45,905 bases of DNA, from the NCBI GenBank assembly GCA_015486285.1, contig WFRX01000270.1, forward strand, positions 1 to 45,905, given 5' to 3'. The notes under the pieces are model-generated. The model worked only from the letters and a program-made list of their open reading frames with translations, did no database searches and was not told the DNA's origin. How positions within the stretch are numbered: position 1 is the first letter of the stretch; each line of letters starts with the position of its first letter. A program made the translations under genes and the position numbers. Positions 25,396 through 33,592 of the stretch are shown piece by piece. The DNA is from a bacterium. GTDB lineage: Bacteria; Desulfobacterota; DSWW01.

Positions 25396-25425
25396 ATCTT
25401 ATGCCAGTTCCCGTTTCAATTTCAA
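25396..25425 (-). promoter_or_regulatory. Possible sigma-70 promoter of the trkH operon
   Basis: On the minus strand TTGAAA (25420-25425) and TAAGAT (25396-25401) are 18 bp apart, about 95 bp upstream of the trkH start, within the only sizeable gap between the acyl-CoA operon and trkH. Match quality is moderate. Confidence 0.4.
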
Positions 25426-25540
25426 TCCCGTGGCAGGCCCCAGGCAGGCGGACCGGGGGGACGCACGAAACCGGGGAAGAAAGGGAGGAACAAAGGCGAT
25501 TTCAGACCGCACGCCCGGAGCGGGACGGGGAGATCGGGCC

Positions 25541-26530
25541 TTATCTCCTGTTCAGAAACTCCCAGCCGTCCAAAATTTCTTCTCCTTGCGAGAGAATGCC
25601 CTCAACCCGTACCCTTGCCGGAACGACACGGTCCAGAACCCCTACGGCGAGAGATACGATCCTGCTGGGTTGCTCGCCGGCCCATTCCTGGTCGAACAAG
25701 AACTCGCCGCTCAGATCGCTGTCGATTTTCCACGCCGGATCCTTCAGGAGCATGCGCTCTACCATCCGGAGCCATTCATCTACAGGCATCTGATCCCGCA
25801 TCTCCATCGCCTTCTTGAAGGCGACCGGATCGGGCGGGGAGAGTACCTGGTTACGCAGTTGAGGATGATAGGGCGTGGAGCGGACGATTTTCTCCTTCGC
25901 CTTCTTCCCCAGCGGGCATTCGTCGGTGGCCATGAAAGCGGTTCCCATCATGATCGCCTCGGCGCCCATGCCGAGGGCCCCCATGAACCCGCGGCCGTCG
26001 CCGATGCCCCCTGCGGCGATGACCGGGACCCTGAGTTCCCGCTTCGCCTGGATCGTGCTGATCAACGTGGGAAGCTGCTCCGGACTCTTGAATCCCACCC
26101 CTTCGAGGCCCACGATGATGACGGCGTCGGCGCCGAGCCTTTCCGCGTGTACAGCGTCTTTGACCCTCGCGCATTTATGGACCCAGGTCAGCCCCGCCTC
26201 CTTGATCCTCGGCGCCAGGGAGTCCGGCTTGTAAGCGGCGGTTTCCACCGGAATCTGCTCTTCTATACAGATTTCGAGCATTTCCGGCATTCGAGGACAG
26301 ACCCCGAAGCTCAGATTGACGCCAAAGGCCCCGTCGGTGGCGTCACGGCAGCTTCGGATCGCCTCCCGGAGTCCTTCCGGGGTCCGATATACAGAGGCGG
26401 TAATGACTCCATAGGCCCCCGCCTCGGCAATCGCCGCCGCGAAACGCCAATTGCCGAACCCGCCGTAAGCCCCCTCGAGGATGGGAACCCTGCATCCAAG
26501 AAGGCTCGTGACCCTTGTTTTCCAGTCCAC
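25541..26530 (-). CDS. Nitronate monooxygenase / 2-nitropropane dioxygenase family flavoprotein
   Basis: 329 residues from GTG 26530, chosen because AAGGAGG lies 6-7 bp upstream and the start fits the family (TSLLGCRVPILEGAYGG); the open frame further upstream would overlap the next gene. FMN TIM-barrel motifs: VIIVGLEGVG near residue 154, VPVIAAGGIGDGRG near residue 188 and AEAIMMGTAFMATDE near residue 210. The typical HGG before the catalytic His reads GLEGVG. Family members oxidise nitronates or act as enoyl reductase-like flavoproteins. It is the eleventh and last gene of the AtuA operon, 29 bp after an acyl-CoA dehydrogenase, so a reductive or accessory role on the pathway acyl-CoA is possible. 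Confidence 0.85.
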   Translation of the reverse strand: MDWKTRVTSLLGCRVPILEGAYGGFGNWRFAAAIAEAGAYGVITASVYRTPEGLREAIRSCRDATDGAFGVNLSFGVCPRMPEMLEICIEEQIPVETAAYKPDSLAPRIKEAGLTWVHKCARVKDAVHAERLGADAVIIVGLEGVGFKSPEQLPTLISTIQAKRELRVPVIAAGGIGDGRGFMGALGMGAEAIMMGTAFMATDECPLGKKAKEKIVRSTPYHPQLRNQVLSPPDPVAFKKAMEMRDQMPVDEWLRMVERMLLKDPAWKIDSDLSGEFLFDQEWAGEQPSRIVSLAVGVLDRVVPARVRVEGILSQGEEILDGWEFLNRR

Positions 26531-26559
26531 CGCGTCCCTCCTTGACGAAAACGACCCGC

Positions 26560-27759
26560 TCAAAATCCTTCCAGCTTCCCGATCACCTCGCACATGACCT
26601 CGTCGGCGCCCCCTCCGACGGAAAAGACCCGGCTGTCACGATAATACCGGCTGATCAGCGTTTCGTTCATGAAGCCCATCCCGCCGTACATCTGCAGGCA
26701 GCCCTGCGCGATTTCCTGGAACAACCTGGCCGCCTTGAGTTTTCCCATGGTGATTTCCCGTGTCGCATCGAGACCGGCCGACTTCATCCTTACGATGTGG
26801 TAGGTGAACTGCTTGATGCATTCGATCTCCGTGAGCCATTCCGCAAGCCGGTGCCGCAAAACCTGCTGCTTGATCAGGGGCTTGCCGAAAACGATGCGCT
26901 GCCGGAGATAGTCAACGGTCATGTTGATCATATCCATGGTCGTAATATAAGCGGAAGGGAGGACGGAATACCGTTCATGTTGAAACTGGCGCATCTGGTA
27001 GATGAAGCCTTCGCCCTCCTCGCCGATCAGGTTCTCGACCGGGATCCGAAGATCGTCGAAAAAGAGTTCGGCCGTGTCGCTGCTCCTCATCCCGAGCTTG
27101 TCCAGCTTCTTGCTCACCTCGAAGCCGGGCAGATCGGTCGGCACGACGAAGAGGCTGAATGAATGATATCCCGGCTTTTCACTCGTTCGCGCGAGCAGGG
27201 TCAGGAAGTCCGCCTGGGTTCCATTGGTGATGAAGGTCTTGGAACCGTTGATGACGTACGTATCCCCGTCCCTCTTCGCCGTTGTGGCCAGGGCGCTCAC
27301 ATCGGAGCCCGCCCCCGGCTCGGTGACGGCTATGGAGGTCACCATGTCGCCGGCAAGGGCCGGCCGCAGGTAGGTCTGTTTCAGATAGTCGCTGCCGAAC
27401 TCCGCGATGGCGGGCGTTGCCATGTGCGTCTGCACTGCGATCGCAACCGGAAGCCCGAGGCCTTCGATATGGGCGAGTTCCTCCAGGAAGACCAGCTCAT
27501 ACCAGTAATCCAGGCCCTGTCCCCCATAGGCTTCGTCGTACCGGATTCCGAGCAGGCCCAGATCGCCCATCTTCTTGAATAGATCATGAAGCGGCGATTC
27601 CCCCTTTGCTTCCCATTCGTCGAGGTGCGCATTGATCTCCTTCGTCACGAAATCCTTGACGGTCTGGCGCAGCATGCCGTGCTCTTCATTGAAATAGAGT
27701 TCGTCGGGTCCCGCGATCTGTTCAGCCATCTGGTTCTCCCTTATCCGATTCTCTTCCAT
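26560..27759 (-). CDS. Acyl-CoA dehydrogenase, citronellyl/isovaleryl-CoA dehydrogenase-like
   Basis: 399 residues, or 389 if translation begins at ATG 27729, which has a better ribosome site (GGGAG). Motifs: AVTEPGAGSDVS near residue 145, YVINGSKTFITNG, and QFQHERYSV near residue 261, where the Glu matches the helix-G catalytic base of isovaleryl-, long-chain- and citronellyl-CoA dehydrogenases. The C-terminal YEGT position is SVGGG, as in those types. The closest named relatives by pattern are AtuD/LiuA-like enzymes, which make the alpha,beta-double bond before biotin carboxylation. The stop of biotin carboxylase is immediately before ATG 27759. FAD and ETF dependent by family. Confidence 0.9.
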   Translation of the reverse strand: MEENRIRENQMAEQIAGPDELYFNEEHGMLRQTVKDFVTKEINAHLDEWEAKGESPLHDLFKKMGDLGLLGIRYDEAYGGQGLDYWYELVFLEELAHIEGLGLPVAIAVQTHMATPAIAEFGSDYLKQTYLRPALAGDMVTSIAVTEPGAGSDVSALATTAKRDGDTYVINGSKTFITNGTQADFLTLLARTSEKPGYHSFSLFVVPTDLPGFEVSKKLDKLGMRSSDTAELFFDDLRIPVENLIGEEGEGFIYQMRQFQHERYSVLPSAYITTMDMINMTVDYLRQRIVFGKPLIKQQVLRHRLAEWLTEIECIKQFTYHIVRMKSAGLDATREITMGKLKAARLFQEIAQGCLQMYGGMGFMNETLISRYYRDSRVFSVGGGADEVMCEVIGKLEGF

Positions 27760-29127
27760 TTAATCGTCCTCGTCATCATCCTCCTCGTCCGGAACGAACC
27801 TCTTGATCGTTCCCGTATGGATCTCTCCCTGCTGAAAGGCGGGATCATCGAGTATCTTCCGGTACAGGGGAATGGTTGTCTTCACCGGCTGGATGGTGAA
27901 TTCCTGAAGCGCCCTTCGAAGGACGCGAATCGCCCCGGCTCGGGTCAGATCGTAGCCGATGAGCTTGGCCACGAGGGAATCGTAAAAAACCGGCAAATCG
28001 TATCCCTGGTACAGGTGCGTATCCAGCCGCACCCCGAAGCCGCCCGGGGGGCGGTACTGTGCAACGGTCCCGGGTGAAGGCAGGAAGTGACGGTCCGGGT
28101 CTTCGGTGTTGATCCGGCACTCGATGGCCCAACCCCTGAGGTTCAAGTCGTCGAAGGTGTACTCGAGCCTGTCTCCGTCGGCGATTCGCATCTGTTCCTT
28201 GACCAGGTCCACGCCGGTCACCATCTCCGTAACGGGGTGCTCAACCTGGATGCGGGCATTGATCTCCATGAAATAGAAATTTCCATCCCGGTCGAGCAGG
28301 AATTCCACGGTGCCTGCATTCAGATAGTCCACCGCCCTCGCCGCGGCAATGGAGGCCGCGCCCATGGCCGCTCGCTTCTCATGGGTAAGGGCCGTGGAAG
28401 GCGCCTCTTCGATCAGCTTCTGGTAACGACGCTGAATGGAGCATTCCCGCTCGCCAAGGTGAATCACATTGCCATGGCGGTCGGCGAGGATCTGGAATTC
28501 GATGTGCCGAGGATCGACCAGGCACTTTTCCACATACAGGCAGTCATCGCCGAAGGCGGCCTTGACCTCGGCCCTGGCCACCGGGAAATCCTCGCGCAGC
28601 GCCTCTTCATCGGCGCACATCCGGATGCCCCGGCCGCCGCCCCCGGCCGAGGCCTTGATCATGACCGGATAGCCGATCTCAGCCGCATAACCGGCGGCCT
28701 CCTCAACCGACGCCACCCCATCCGGGCTCGACGGAACAACAGGAACGCCCGCCTCGCCGATGACGGCCTTGGCCCGGATCTTGTCGCCGGCCAGTTCGAG
28801 GGTTTCCGGCGAAGGTCCGATGAAGAGCAGCCCGGCCTCCCGGCAGGCCCGGGCGAATTTCCCGCTTTCGGCCAGATAGCCGTAGCCCGGATGCACCGCC
28901 TCGGCTCCGGTTTTGCGGGCGGCATCGATGATCGACTCCATGTTGAGATAACTCCGGGCGCTCATGGGAGGGCCGATGCACACCTGCTCATCGGCGGTGC
29001 GCACGTGCAGGCTCTCCTCGTCCGCCTCGGAATAGACGGCCACGGTGGAGATACCCAGCTCCCGGGCCGCCCGGATCACTCGGAGAGCGATCTCTCCCCT
29101 GTTGGCGATCAATATCTTGGAAAACAT
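27760..29127 (-). CDS. Biotin carboxylase subunit (AccC-like)
   Basis: 455 residues, biotin carboxylase only, without a fused biotin domain. Motifs: FSKILIANRGEIALRVIRAA at the N-terminus, the ATP-grasp glycine loop KASAGGGGRGI near residue 158, HIEFQILAD, ERECSIQRRYQKLIEEAPS, and FMEINARIQVEHPVTE near residue 286 with the catalytic Arg and Glu. It carboxylates biotin with ATP and bicarbonate. A run of Asp/Glu (DEEDDDEDD) forms an unusual acidic tail. The biotin carrier is a separate gene (31533-31778) and two carboxyltransferases lie upstream, so the complete enzyme is four polypeptides in one operon. Confidence 0.94.
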   Translation of the reverse strand: MFSKILIANRGEIALRVIRAARELGISTVAVYSEADEESLHVRTADEQVCIGPPMSARSYLNMESIIDAARKTGAEAVHPGYGYLAESGKFARACREAGLLFIGPSPETLELAGDKIRAKAVIGEAGVPVVPSSPDGVASVEEAAGYAAEIGYPVMIKASAGGGGRGIRMCADEEALREDFPVARAEVKAAFGDDCLYVEKCLVDPRHIEFQILADRHGNVIHLGERECSIQRRYQKLIEEAPSTALTHEKRAAMGAASIAAARAVDYLNAGTVEFLLDRDGNFYFMEINARIQVEHPVTEMVTGVDLVKEQMRIADGDRLEYTFDDLNLRGWAIECRINTEDPDRHFLPSPGTVAQYRPPGGFGVRLDTHLYQGYDLPVFYDSLVAKLIGYDLTRAGAIRVLRRALQEFTIQPVKTTIPLYRKILDDPAFQQGEIHTGTIKRFVPDEEDDDEDD

Positions 29128-29156
29128 CCGTATGCATCCTTTTGTAAGGGACGGTT

Positions 29157-30290
29157 TCAGAGCCCCAGGGCCCTGGCCACCCGCTCGTGATAAGAATCAG
29201 AGTCTCCGAAGGCGAAGTCCGCGGCCACCGTCCGACGGTGGTACAGGTGCAGGTCATGTTCCATGGTAAAGCCGATGCCGGCGAAGATACGGTGGCCCAC
29301 GGTGGTTGCCTTGCGACCCATCCGTCCGGCCCTGACCTTGGCCATGCTGACCTCCCGGTCCGCCGGCTCGCCGGTGGACAGTTTCCAGGCGGCCTGGAGC
29401 ACCAGGTTGCGGGTGCCGAGCATATCGACCCACATATCGGCCAGATAGTGCTGTATGGCTTGGAAGCTTCCGATGGGCCGCCCGAACTGCACACGTTCTT
29501 TCGCATACGCCACAGTCATGTCGAGGGTCGCCCGCATGGCGCCGACGACTTCGGCCGCCCGTCCCACGGCCGCCCGGTCCAGCGCAGCCTTGACGGCGGG
29601 CCACGCCTCATCCACCGGCCCGATCACGCTTTCCGGCCCGAGACGAACGTGATCGAAAGCGACCTCGCACTGATTGTCCCGTGCGATGGTCTTCAGGGGA
29701 GTGACGGTCACCCCGGGATGGTCTTTCTCTACCCGAAACAGGGTCAAACCCGCCCCAGGCTCCGAGGCCGCGCTCGTTCTCGCCACACAGAGGATGTGGT
29801 CCGCGGACAGGGCATCGGGGACGAAAAGCTTGACCCCGTCGATCACCCAGGATTCATCGCTTCGCACACCCGAAACCTTCAGCGTCGACGGTTCGTACCC
29901 CCGGTCCGACTCGGCGAGCGCCAGGGTCAGGATCAGATCGCCGGAGGCCACCCCGGGCAGTATCGCCTGCTTCTGATCTTCCGTACCCGCATGCAGAAGG
30001 GGCACACATCCCAGCAAAGTCGTAGAGATGAAGGGGCCGGGACAGATGTTGTAGCCCATCTCCTCCAGCAATACCGCCATAGACAGGAATGACCAGCCCG
30101 TCCCCCCGTATTGCTCCGGGAGGTGCAGGCCCATCCAGCCAAGGTCCGCCATCTTGCGCCACAGGTCGGGGGAATATTTCTCCTCGGTTTCCTCGATACG
30201 GCGAACCCTTTCTTTCGGGCATTCTTTCTTCAGGAAGTCGGCCGCCGATCTTTGCAGTATTTTTTGTTCTTCATTCAGATCGAAGTCCAC
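29157..30290 (-). CDS. Acyl-CoA dehydrogenase-like subunit lacking catalytic Glu (probable beta partner)
   Basis: 377 residues with the acyl-CoA dehydrogenase fold, but the FAD motif TEPxAGSDV reads LALAESDRGYEP. Neither catalytic Glu position is filled: the helix-G site reads LDRAAVGRAAEV and the C-terminal site reads ADFAFGDSDSY. Landmarks kept are ERVQFGRPIGSFQAIQH near residue 276 and HRIFAGIGFTMEHDLHLY. This resembles the second subunit of alpha2beta2 acyl-CoA dehydrogenases of steroid catabolism (ChsE/FadE pairs), where one subunit of each pair does not supply the base. The preceding gene encodes a Glu-containing partner 15 bp upstream. It probably completes the FAD-binding interface. 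Confidence 0.85.
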   Translation of the reverse strand: MDFDLNEEQKILQRSAADFLKKECPKERVRRIEETEEKYSPDLWRKMADLGWMGLHLPEQYGGTGWSFLSMAVLLEEMGYNICPGPFISTTLLGCVPLLHAGTEDQKQAILPGVASGDLILTLALAESDRGYEPSTLKVSGVRSDESWVIDGVKLFVPDALSADHILCVARTSAASEPGAGLTLFRVEKDHPGVTVTPLKTIARDNQCEVAFDHVRLGPESVIGPVDEAWPAVKAALDRAAVGRAAEVVGAMRATLDMTVAYAKERVQFGRPIGSFQAIQHYLADMWVDMLGTRNLVLQAAWKLSTGEPADREVSMAKVRAGRMGRKATTVGHRIFAGIGFTMEHDLHLYHRRTVAADFAFGDSDSYHERVARALGL

Positions 30291-30305
30291 GGTGCGGCTC
30301 CTTTT

Positions 30306-31505
30306 CTATTTCTTGCGGGGCAGGCCGAGCCCGCGGGTGGCAAGGATCGTTTTCTGTATTTCAGAGGTCCCGGCGCCGATGGGACCGGAGATCGCGTCGA
30401 GATACCCCATACCGACCCTGCCGCCGAAGGGGGCCCGCTTGGACCCTTTATCGAGCAGCCCGAAAGGGCCGAGAAGGTCCATGGCGGTATCGGCCAGCTT
30501 CACGCTGAGCTCGGTAAAAACGAGCTTCAGGGCCGATGCCTCGAGTTCCGGAACCTGGCCGCGGTCCTGCATCCAGGCCGATTGCCAGTAGAAGGTAAGA
30601 AAGACTTCGATCTCCACGGCGATGGCCGCCAGTGCCTTTCGGACCCGTGGGTCTTCCGACAGGGGACGGCCGTCGCGTTCCGTCTCCCGGGCGAAACGGA
30701 CAAGCTCCTCCAGGACCCGCCGGAACCCTCCTGAACCGACGGACATCCGTTCGAACTGTAGGGCCAGCATGACATTGTAAAATCCCTTGTTCACCTCACC
30801 GACCACATACCGCTTCGGCACCCGGACGTCGTCGAAGAAGACCTCATTGAAGGAATGGTTGCCGCAGATATTGATGATCGGCTTGATCGTCACCCCGGGG
30901 GTGTCGTTGGGAATGATCATCAAGGTCGCACTCTTGTGCGCCGGGGCATCCATGTCGGTCTTGGCGATGACCCATCCATACTCGGTAACGTGCGCTCCGC
31001 TGCTCCAGATCTTCTGGCCGTTGACGATAAAGGCGTCCCCGTCATCTACGGCCGTGGTCTTCAAGGAGACCAGATCGGACCCGGCATTCGGCTCACTGTA
31101 TCCGAGCCAGAAGCCGATCTCACCGCTTGCGATCCCCGGCAGGAATTCCTTTTTCAACTCTTCGCTGCCTACCAGAATGAGGGTCGGTCCCGCGATGGTT
31201 GTGGCCACTCCGCCCGCGGGGAACCGGTAATAGGAAAGAACGTCTCCGGAAATCGCCGCCTTCATGGCGGACCCCTGCCCTCCGTACTCTTTCGGCCAGC
31301 CAATACCGAGCCATCCCTTTTCGCCAAGCATGCGGCTGAAGCGCCTGCTGATCTCCTGGAATTCGGCCTCCAACTGGGGCATGGTCCCGTAACTCCCCGG
31401 CCAGTAAACGGCCCATTCGTCCCAGTCCGGGGGCAGGACTTCCTTGACGAACGCCTCGATTTCCCTCCGGAAATCGAGTTCCTCCTTGGTGAACGCGAAA
31501 TCCAT
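30306..31505 (-). CDS. Acyl-CoA dehydrogenase, probable catalytic alpha partner
   Basis: 399 residues from ATG 31505, preceded by GGGAGG; a TTG two codons upstream is a poorer start. Motifs: YSEPNAGSDLVSLKT near residue 136, FIVNGQKIWSSGAH, LALQFERMSVGS near residue 248 with Glu at the helix-G catalytic position, and GAGTSEIQKTILATRGLGLPR at the C-terminus (family GTSEIQ). Length and sequence fit the FadE28/ChsE1-type alpha subunit of heterotetrameric dehydrogenases that act on bulky or branched acyl-CoAs. It sits 15 bp before its presumed beta partner and 27 bp after the biotin carrier. Confidence 0.88.
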   Translation of the reverse strand: MDFAFTKEELDFRREIEAFVKEVLPPDWDEWAVYWPGSYGTMPQLEAEFQEISRRFSRMLGEKGWLGIGWPKEYGGQGSAMKAAISGDVLSYYRFPAGGVATTIAGPTLILVGSEELKKEFLPGIASGEIGFWLGYSEPNAGSDLVSLKTTAVDDGDAFIVNGQKIWSSGAHVTEYGWVIAKTDMDAPAHKSATLMIIPNDTPGVTIKPIINICGNHSFNEVFFDDVRVPKRYVVGEVNKGFYNVMLALQFERMSVGSGGFRRVLEELVRFARETERDGRPLSEDPRVRKALAAIAVEIEVFLTFYWQSAWMQDRGQVPELEASALKLVFTELSVKLADTAMDLLGPFGLLDKGSKRAPFGGRVGMGYLDAISGPIGAGTSEIQKTILATRGLGLPRKK

Positions 31506-31532
31506 TTCCAAGCCTCCCGTCCTATGTGGTGC

Positions 31533-31778
31533 TCACGTTTCGATCACGAATATGAGATCGTCGTCTTTCAAGGCCGCCTCGTTCTCCGCGGCAATCTCCA
31601 CGATCTTGCCCGCGGCCGGCGACTTGATCTTCTGAAAGACCTTCATGGTTTCCAGAAGCGCCAGAACCTGTTTTTTCTTGACCGTATCACCCACCTCCAC
31701 GTACGGGGGCTCGTCCGGCGCCGGTCTCCTGTAAAACACCCCTGACATGGGAGCCCTCACTTCCACACGTTTGCTCAT
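31533..31778 (-). CDS. Free-standing biotin carboxyl carrier protein
   Basis: 81 residues from ATG 31778, which has AGGAGG 9 bp upstream; an in-frame start 25 codons earlier is less likely. It is a bare biotinyl/lipoyl domain with the lysine Lys46 in LLETMKVFQKI, a Thr variant of the usual (A/V)MKM. The hairpin halves are RAPMSGVFYRRP and SPAAGKIVEI. It shuttles carboxybiotin between the biotin carboxylase and carboxyltransferases of the same operon. A lipoyl role is less likely given these partners. The 130 bp between it and the hydratase gene upstream hold no obvious gene or terminator. Confidence 0.9.
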   Translation of the reverse strand: MSKRVEVRAPMSGVFYRRPAPDEPPYVEVGDTVKKKQVLALLETMKVFQKIKSPAAGKIVEIAAENEAALKDDDLIFVIET

Positions 31779-31908
31779 CGTCGATTGCCTCCTGAAATCC
31801 GTTTCGGGTGAGTCGGCGGGCGACGCTGCTCTCATGCCTCGAAGAAGCCTCACGCAGCCCGAGCCTGTTCCGGGTTCCCTTCGAGATCGCGGCCCGGCGA
31901 GTTTGCTG

Positions 31909-32634
31909 TCAACGTCCTTTCCAGACCGGGTCTCGTTTTTCCATGAAGGCGGCGATCCCTTCCACCAGATCCTCCACCTGCGTGTTGATCGTCAATTGCG
32001 AGTGCAGGTACGAGAGGGCATCCTCCACGGTCATATCCGCGATCTGATAGAAGGAGGATTTTCCAAGGGCCATGACGGCCGGGCTGAAAGAGGAGAGCTT
32101 TTTCGCCATTTGCCCCACCCTCTCCGGGAACTGTTCCCGGGGCACGCAGGCATTGATCATTCCGATGCGCTCCGCCTCGGCGGCCGGGATCCGCTCGCCG
32201 GTCATACACATCTCCGCGGCCTTCTTCCGCCCCACATTGCGGATGAGCACGGCCGTCACCATGTAAGGCCACAAGCCCCTTTTGATCTCCGGCAGACCGA
32301 ATTGCGCGTCCTCGCTGGCAATGACCACATCGCTGGACAGACACAGACCCAGGCCCCCGGCCAGACAGTAGCCCTCGACGGCCGCCAGGATCGGCTTCCT
32401 GCATTTGTTCATGCCGGACAGGAGACCCGCGTAATAGCGCCGGTCCTCGTGCATCTCGAGGAAGGATTTTTCCGTGCCGAAGGTTCCGCCGAGATCCGCC
32501 CCCGCCTTTTCAAAAGAATCTTTCAGGCCGGCCATCACGTCCGGGTTCATTGCGTTGCGCCGCTCCGGCCGGTTGATCGTGATGGTGGCCACCCTGTCTC
32601 TGACCTCGAAGAGGATCTCCTTGGTTTCAGTCAT
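31909..32634 (-). CDS. Enoyl-CoA hydratase/isomerase family protein
   Basis: 241 residues from ATG 32634, preceded by GGAAAGGAG; the open frame extends upstream without family sequence. Crotonase fold: ITINRPERRNAMN at the N-terminus, the oxyanion segment AAVEGYCLAGGLGLCLSSDVV near residue 90, and FGLPEIKRGLWP near residue 118, in which Glu is the second catalytic acid of hydratases. The first hydratase Glu (GGCE) is Gly here (GGLGL). In the Atu and Liu pathways the corresponding enzyme hydrates a glutaconyl-type CoA made by the biotin carboxylase. A similar role is inferred. 35 bp after the BKACE gene. Confidence 0.87.
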   Translation of the reverse strand: MTETKEILFEVRDRVATITINRPERRNAMNPDVMAGLKDSFEKAGADLGGTFGTEKSFLEMHEDRRYYAGLLSGMNKCRKPILAAVEGYCLAGGLGLCLSSDVVIASEDAQFGLPEIKRGLWPYMVTAVLIRNVGRKKAAEMCMTGERIPAAEAERIGMINACVPREQFPERVGQMAKKLSSFSPAVMALGKSSFYQIADMTVEDALSYLHSQLTINTQVEDLVEGIAAFMEKRDPVWKGR

Positions 32635-32669
32635 GATCTGTTGCTCCTTTCCCATGAGGCGCAACCGCG

Positions 32670-33536
32670 TCAGCTCTTGAGCCCCAGTATCCGGCGGGCC
32701 TCGTCGGCCGTGGCGATCTCCCGGCCGACCTCCCGCGTGATCCCGGCCAAGGCCTCGACCAGCTGCCCGTTGTTTTCCGCCTTCTCGCCGTTCGGGAGAT
32801 AGAAGGTGTCTTCCAGGCCGGTACGCACGTTTCCTCCCTCCTCCAGCGCCTTTCGCTGCAGGTCCCAGACCTCCTTGCGGCCCACGCAGATCACCTGCCA
32901 GTGGGTGCCGGGCATCATCTCGTTCTTGAGCAGGGGGATCCATTCCGGCTTGGCCGGCTGACCGCTGGCCACGCCCATGACCAGCGAGATGTGGGGGTCG
33001 CCCTCGAACATGCCTGCCCTCTTGTACAACGCCACGCTCCGTACGATACCGGAATCGAAGCACTCGAACTCGGGCACCACGTCACTCGCGGCCATGGCAT
33101 CCAGGAAGGCCTGCACCTTTTCCACCGGATTGTCAAAGACCATGGGGGGCCATGCCCAGGTGCCGTCCCTCTTGAGCTTGAGGTAGTTGATCGTTCCCGC
33201 ATTGCAGGCGGCCATCTCCGGCTGGATCGCCTTCAGGCAGGCCACGGGCTGCGAAATATCCGGCCCTACGACGCCCGTGCTCTGGTTGATGATGATGCCC
33301 GGCACGCGATCCCGGATTGCGTCGACGATGGATTTGACAACCCCCACATCCCAGGTGGGCAGCATGCCCTTCCCGGGCCTCTGATCCCTGAAATGGCAGT
33401 GGACGATGGTCGCACCCTGGTCCCAGGCCTGCCGAGCCGCCTCGGCCATCTCTTCCGGCGTGACCGGGAGGTTTGCCATGGAAGGGTCCGTTAGAACGCC
33501 TGTCAAGGCGCACGTCAGAATGGCTTTGTCGCTCAT
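32670..33536 (-). CDS. Beta-keto acid cleavage enzyme (BKACE, DUF849 family)
   Basis: 288 residues from ATG 33536 with AGAGGAGA upstream. The family cleaves a beta-keto acid with acetyl-CoA, giving acetoacetate and a CoA ester, using a Zn ion. The metal motif HCHFRD (His-x-His) is near residue 44 and a TGVVGPDISQ segment near residue 85; the barrel continues through EFECFDSGIV near residue 155 and VMGVASGQPAKPE near residue 185. It lies between the carboxyltransferase and hydratase genes. It may replace the 3-hydroxy-3-methylglutaryl-CoA lyase type step of the Liu/Atu pathways or act after it on a 3-oxo acid; this is inference. Confidence 0.9.
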   Translation of the reverse strand: MSDKAILTCALTGVLTDPSMANLPVTPEEMAEAARQAWDQGATIVHCHFRDQRPGKGMLPTWDVGVVKSIVDAIRDRVPGIIINQSTGVVGPDISQPVACLKAIQPEMAACNAGTINYLKLKRDGTWAWPPMVFDNPVEKVQAFLDAMAASDVVPEFECFDSGIVRSVALYKRAGMFEGDPHISLVMGVASGQPAKPEWIPLLKNEMMPGTHWQVICVGRKEVWDLQRKALEEGGNVRTGLEDTFYLPNGEKAENNGQLVEALAGITREVGREIATADEARRILGLKS

Positions 33537-33592
33537 GTCGTTCTCCTCTGGGGGTTGAACAAGCCGTTTCTCATCCGCGCCGAACATGCGGC

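Noticed and set aside
23813..26545. 910-codon open frame on the plus strand
   Set aside because: It is antisense to trkH and the nitronate-monooxygenase gene, both with clear family motifs. Its composition is typical of GC-driven shadow frames.
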